The notes under the pieces are model-generated. The model did no database searches and was not told where the DNA came from. It saw nothing but the letters and a program-made list of their open reading frames with translations. Below, piece after piece: positions 60,072 through 62,769 of a DNA stretch of 62,769 bases. Position 1 is the first letter of the stretch, and every line of letters begins with the position of its first letter. This DNA comes from Zavarzinella formosa DSM 19928 (lineage in GTDB: Bacteria; Planctomycetota; Planctomycetia; Gemmatales; Gemmataceae), in contig NZ_JH636443.1 in assembly GCF_000255705.1 (NCBI RefSeq), positions 433,863-496,631 on the forward strand, in the 5' to 3' direction. Made by a program: the position numbers and the translations under genes.

Positions 60072-61466
60072 ATGATTCGCTTCTTTAACAGTGGTTCAAC
60101 CACCTGCGACCGGCTTGACCGGCGGGAATGGCTCCGCATCGGCGGCCTTGGCCTCGGGGGGCTGACGCTCGCCGGGTTGGGCCGTCAGCCGGCGGCGCGG
60201 GCTGCCGAATCGGGCGGGTTTGGGAAGGCGAAGTCGGTCATTGTCTTCGGATTGCTCGGCGGGCCGCCGCAACATGAAACTTGGGACCCGAAGCCCCACG
60301 CCCCGTTGGAAGTTCGCGGGCCGTTCGGGACTATCGCCTCCCGCACTCCCGGTCTCCGTGTCGGCGAACTGATGCCGCGCGTGGCCCGACTCACGGACAA
60401 AATCGCCGTCTTGCGAGCGGTCGTCACCAACGACAACGCCCATTCTTCCAGCGGCTACCAGATGTTCACCGGCGTTCCGCACCAGCCGCCGAACACGGAA
60501 AATTCCCTGCCAAAAGCGCCGAACAATTGGCCGAGTGTGGGGGCGATGGTGCGGTATCTCCGGCCGGCCGCCGGGCGGTTGCCATCGGCTGTCACGCTGC
60601 CGGATCATATTTGGAACGACGGCAACATTCCGTGGCCCGGTCAGGATGCGGGTTTTTTGGGTCGCAAGCACAACCCGTGGGTGGTCCACTGCGATCCGGC
60701 TGATCCGCAATTCAAAATCGATTCGCTCGATCTGCCGGCCGAAGTGCCGCCAATGCGGTTCACAGACCGGCGTTCGCTTCTTGAACAGGTGAACCACCAT
60801 TTCGACGGGGCCGACCGCCGGGGGGACTTTGAAACGCATGACGCCGTTTCCCGCCGGGCCTTCGACCTTCTTTCGGCCGGGACCACCCGGAGGGCGTTCG
60901 ATCTGAACGCCGAGTCTCCGGCCGCGCGGGATCGCTACGGCCGCAGCCGGTTCGCCCAAAGCGCGCTGCTCGCCCGGCGACTGGTCGAGGCGGGCGTCGG
61001 CTTGGTGCAGATCAACTGGACACGGATCGCGGACAAGCCGAATCAGGGAGGTTGGGACACGCACGCCAAACACAACGAGGCATGCAAGGATTTCTTGATG
61101 CCGATGATGGACCGGGCGTACTCGGCCCTGATTGAAGACCTAGAAGCAAGGGGCTTGCTATCAGAAACGCTGGTCGTCTGGTTCGGCGAATTTGGCCGGA
61201 CACCCCGCTTCAACGCGGCCGGCGGCCGGGACCATTGGGGCCATGTCTTCTCGCTGGCCCTCGCCGGCGGCGGCGTGCGGGGCGGGATCGTCCACGGTTC
61301 ATCCGACAAAAACGCGGCCTATCCGATGGATGGCCGCGTGGAACCGCGTGATCTGATCGCCACGATGTTACACTGTTTGGGCCACGCCCCGGATAGCGAA
61401 TTGAAAGATACCCTCGGCCGGCCGATTCCGGCCAGCCGAGGCGAGGTGATCCGGGCGATTCTTTGA
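60072..61466 (+). CDS. DUF1501 family protein with Tat signal
   Basis: A 464-residue protein. The twin-arginine signal LDRREWLRIGGLGLGGLTLAGLG precedes the DUF1501 domain: KSVIVFGLLGGPPQHETWDPKP, GELMPRVARLTDKIAVLRAVVTNDNAH, VGLVQINW, GGWDTHAKH, LVVWFGEFGRTPRFN, GRDHWGHVFSLALAGGGVRGGIVHGSSD and MDGRVEPRDLIATMLHCLG. The fold is alkaline-phosphatase/sulfatase-like with several metal-binding-type His and Asp; the substrate is unknown. DUF1501 proteins are widespread in planctomycetes and normally pair with DUF1549/1553 or related genes. GGAGG lies 10 bases before the ATG. It converges with the ThuA-like gene, 7 bases away. Confidence 0.93.
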   Translation: MIRFFNSGSTTCDRLDRREWLRIGGLGLGGLTLAGLGRQPAARAAESGGFGKAKSVIVFGLLGGPPQHETWDPKPHAPLEVRGPFGTIASRTPGLRVGELMPRVARLTDKIAVLRAVVTNDNAHSSSGYQMFTGVPHQPPNTENSLPKAPNNWPSVGAMVRYLRPAAGRLPSAVTLPDHIWNDGNIPWPGQDAGFLGRKHNPWVVHCDPADPQFKIDSLDLPAEVPPMRFTDRRSLLEQVNHHFDGADRRGDFETHDAVSRRAFDLLSAGTTRRAFDLNAESPAARDRYGRSRFAQSALLARRLVEAGVGLVQINWTRIADKPNQGGWDTHAKHNEACKDFLMPMMDRAYSALIEDLEARGLLSETLVVWFGEFGRTPRFNAAGGRDHWGHVFSLALAGGGVRGGIVHGSSDKNAAYPMDGRVEPRDLIATMLHCLGHAPDSELKDTLGRPIPASRGEVIRAIL

Positions 61467-61473
61467 AACGTGC

Positions 61474-62274
61474 TTACTTCGAGGCATCCTTCTTGGGGAT
61501 TTCCTTCACCGCCGGCTTCAGGTAGGTGTCGTTCAGCTTGTCGGTGGCCCAGAGCAGGCCGTGCGCCAGGAGGTCCAGGTAGCGGGCGTCGCCCACAGTG
61601 GCGTTGTTATGGCCGAGTGTGGTGTTGAACACGCGCGTTCCGTGGTAGTCGTTTGTCCACACGACCACGGTGGTTTCAGTCTTGTTCTTCAATTCTTGCG
61701 ATCCGCGGGCCAGCGAGGTAGCCGTCTTGAGGATCTTCACGTTGTTGTAAAGTTCTTCGTTGACGGTCTTCCAGTCGGCCATGCCCTTCGTGATCGGGTG
61801 TTCTTTGTCGATGAACGTGATGCTGATCGGCACCTGCGGCCCGTGACCGGTGGACTCAATGCCAATGAACTCGAACCAGTCTCCCTTGCCCGTCCGGTAG
61901 CTGTGCATGGCGCAGTGCAGGTTGACGGCCGGGAGGCCCGCCTTGTGGGCGCCGAGGATGTTGCCAACCGTCTCGGCATCCTTCACATCCGCGCTGCATT
62001 CGTCGTGGATCACCACGTCGTAGCCCTTGGCCCAGTCGGCTTTCTTGTAGGGTTCAAAGGTGGCCTTGGTGCTGCTGTCGGCCGAGTAAACGATGGTCAC
62101 TTCGACATGGGCTCGGGCCTCAAGACCCTTCTTCAGGATTTCTTGCTGGGCCTTGTAGTCGTGGCAGCAGCCGCCGAGAACGAGCAGCGCTTTGATTGGC
62201 TTCGGGTCGGCCGCGCACAGGGAGGACGTGGCGAACAGCATGGCCGCCAGGGCCGGGAGGAGTAATCGACGCAT
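61474..62274 (-). CDS. ThuA-like domain protein, exported
   Basis: A 266-residue exported protein. The signal peptide (MRRLLLPALAAMLFATSSLCAA) is followed by a ThuA domain: IKALLVLGGCCHDYKAQQEILKKG, AKGYDVVIHDECSADV, GLPAVNLHCAMHSYRTG, FIDKEHPITKGMADW and TTVVVWTNDYHGTRVFNTTLGHNNATV. ThuA-like proteins share a glutamine-amidotransferase-like fold and are tied to disaccharide oxidation. It lies next to a DUF1080 and a DUF1501 gene, which fits an extracytoplasmic sugar-handling set. AAGGAA lies about 10 bases before the ATG at 62274. Confidence 0.9.
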   Translation of the reverse strand: MRRLLLPALAAMLFATSSLCAADPKPIKALLVLGGCCHDYKAQQEILKKGLEARAHVEVTIVYSADSSTKATFEPYKKADWAKGYDVVIHDECSADVKDAETVGNILGAHKAGLPAVNLHCAMHSYRTGKGDWFEFIGIESTGHGPQVPISITFIDKEHPITKGMADWKTVNEELYNNVKILKTATSLARGSQELKNKTETTVVVWTNDYHGTRVFNTTLGHNNATVGDARYLDLLAHGLLWATDKLNDTYLKPAVKEIPKKDASK

Positions 62275-62397
62275 GGAAAACAGTTCCTTCGGGGAGGGAG
62301 CGCCGACACCGCCCATCGCGGCCGACGCCAAAGGGGGAATGTACCATCCGGGATGGCCGGGGGCTAGAAGGATGTGGATTTGACGGGTGGAATTTGG

Positions 62398-62436
62398 AAT
62401 GACCAATGACCAATGACCAATGACCAATGACCAATG
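62398..62436. repeat. Tandem array of the heptamer AATGACC
   Basis: Five consecutive AATGACC units lie between the ThuA gene and the transposase fragment. The same heptamer forms an inverted array at 47927-48040. Confidence 0.85.
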
Positions 62437-62441
62437 GGGCG

Positions 62442-62769
62442 TTATGCTAGTTGCGGGAAGGCCAGTCGCTTGATTTTTCTAGGTTCCGGGTTTCCGAGGA
62501 GACGGTTGAGGTAGACGCAGAGCAGATGGCCAAGCATCTTGCTTCGCAACCGGGCCTCGAAGCCGGTGGGAGTTTTCGCCCGGTTCCGGTCGGCCCCGAA
62601 CTGTTCGGTCAACTGGCTGTTGATCGACTCGATTCGCTGACGGTAATGGTCCACGAACCGGGTTTCCTCCGGCGGCAGTTGGTCCTTGTAGTTCTTCTGC
62701 CGTTTGCACACCATCTCCACGCCATGCTCCTTCAACTCGTCGAGTCGCGGTTTGGAATAATAAGCCTTG
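62442..62769 (-). mobile_element. IS982-family-like transposase, C-terminal part
   Basis: An open frame entering from the right edge and ending at 62442 (at least 108 residues visible). KAYYSKPRLDELKEHGVEMV, CKRQKNYKDQLPP, then RQRIESINSQLTEQFGADRN-x-AKTPTGFEARLRSKMLGHLLCVYLNRLLG match the end of IS982-type DDE transposases, including the catalytic-Glu-type helix RIESINSQL. The N-terminal part and the far inverted repeat are outside the window. A heptamer array lies just beyond the stop. Confidence 0.75.

Noticed and set aside
1-62769. tRNA genes and CRISPR arrays
   Set aside because: I saw no cloverleaf with a GGTTCGA-type arm and no regularly spaced repeats of CRISPR length. A tRNAscan run would be decisive.

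Overview
The window looks like chromosomal DNA of a planctomycete of the Gemmata group (Gemmataceae). The base composition is high in G+C. Several families here are characteristic of planctomycetes: a DUF1592-type cytochrome protein followed by a DUF1552 protein, a DUF1501 protein, two ThuA-like proteins, DUF1080 domains, exported proteins with an N-terminal LE-x-R-x motif, a TIGR02996 repeat-companion protein (26734-27513), WD40 and TPR proteins, and a CxxC zinc-ribbon protein with one membrane segment. Genes lie on both strands in short runs, and there is no long operon. I found no tRNA, complete rRNA or CRISPR array.

Layout. 1-866 is the N-terminal part of an exported coiled-coil protein. 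867-1437 is gene-free but holds a hairpin-rich stretch that contains a near-exact copy of the 23S rRNA helix 69-71 core. 1438-4153 has two SDR oxidoreductases, a four-helix membrane protein and a divergent HxlR regulator with two perfect palindromes between them. 4180-11957 holds secreted or envelope proteins: a TPR/pseudo-esterase, a zinc-ribbon protein, two tandem LRR proteins, a sialate O-acetylesterase and a small exported protein. 11998-12244 is a perfect 65-bp inverted repeat with nested hairpins, followed by an ATP-cone protein with a degenerate NrdD-like region. 13798-18784 holds a MASE1-PAS hybrid histidine kinase, a ThuA-like protein and a CobW GTPase. 18805-24731 holds a lipoprotein, a TPR protein, GlgX and a TPR membrane protein. 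24907-26724 carries a Dabb protein, hypoxanthine phosphoribosyltransferase and a glycosyltransferase-like protein.

27954-31709 is the DUF1592-DUF1552 pair. 31979-37408 has a WD40 protein, EutC without EutB, and acetyl-CoA synthetase. 37604-40000 has a PD-(D/E)XK-like nuclease convergent with an XPB helicase. Then follow csrA, an MFS transporter, a VWA protein, a protease/DUF1080-like/SirB1 fusion, a Fur regulator, a 47-residue FlgM-like protein and a gene-free 1.36 kb. 48612-49074 encodes two Flp pilins. 49290-50221 is an SMI1/KNR4 gene inside inverted repeats. 50238-53143 has a glutaminase-like protein that lacks its cysteine, a small membrane protein and DcuC. 53383-58937 holds a methyltransferase and two large exported surface proteins. 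59312-62274 is a DUF1080-DUF1501-ThuA group, and the window ends inside an IS982-like transposase.

Several intergenic spaces carry dispersed palindromic or short tandem repeats, and two copies of one long hairpin differ by matched changes in both arms. The most unusual signals are the rRNA-core-containing structured region near 1200, the covarying dispersed hairpins, the repeat-bounded SMI1 gene, and several enzymes that keep their fold but have lost catalytic residues. I did not find a coherent multi-gene new system. The candidates are listed as separate findings.
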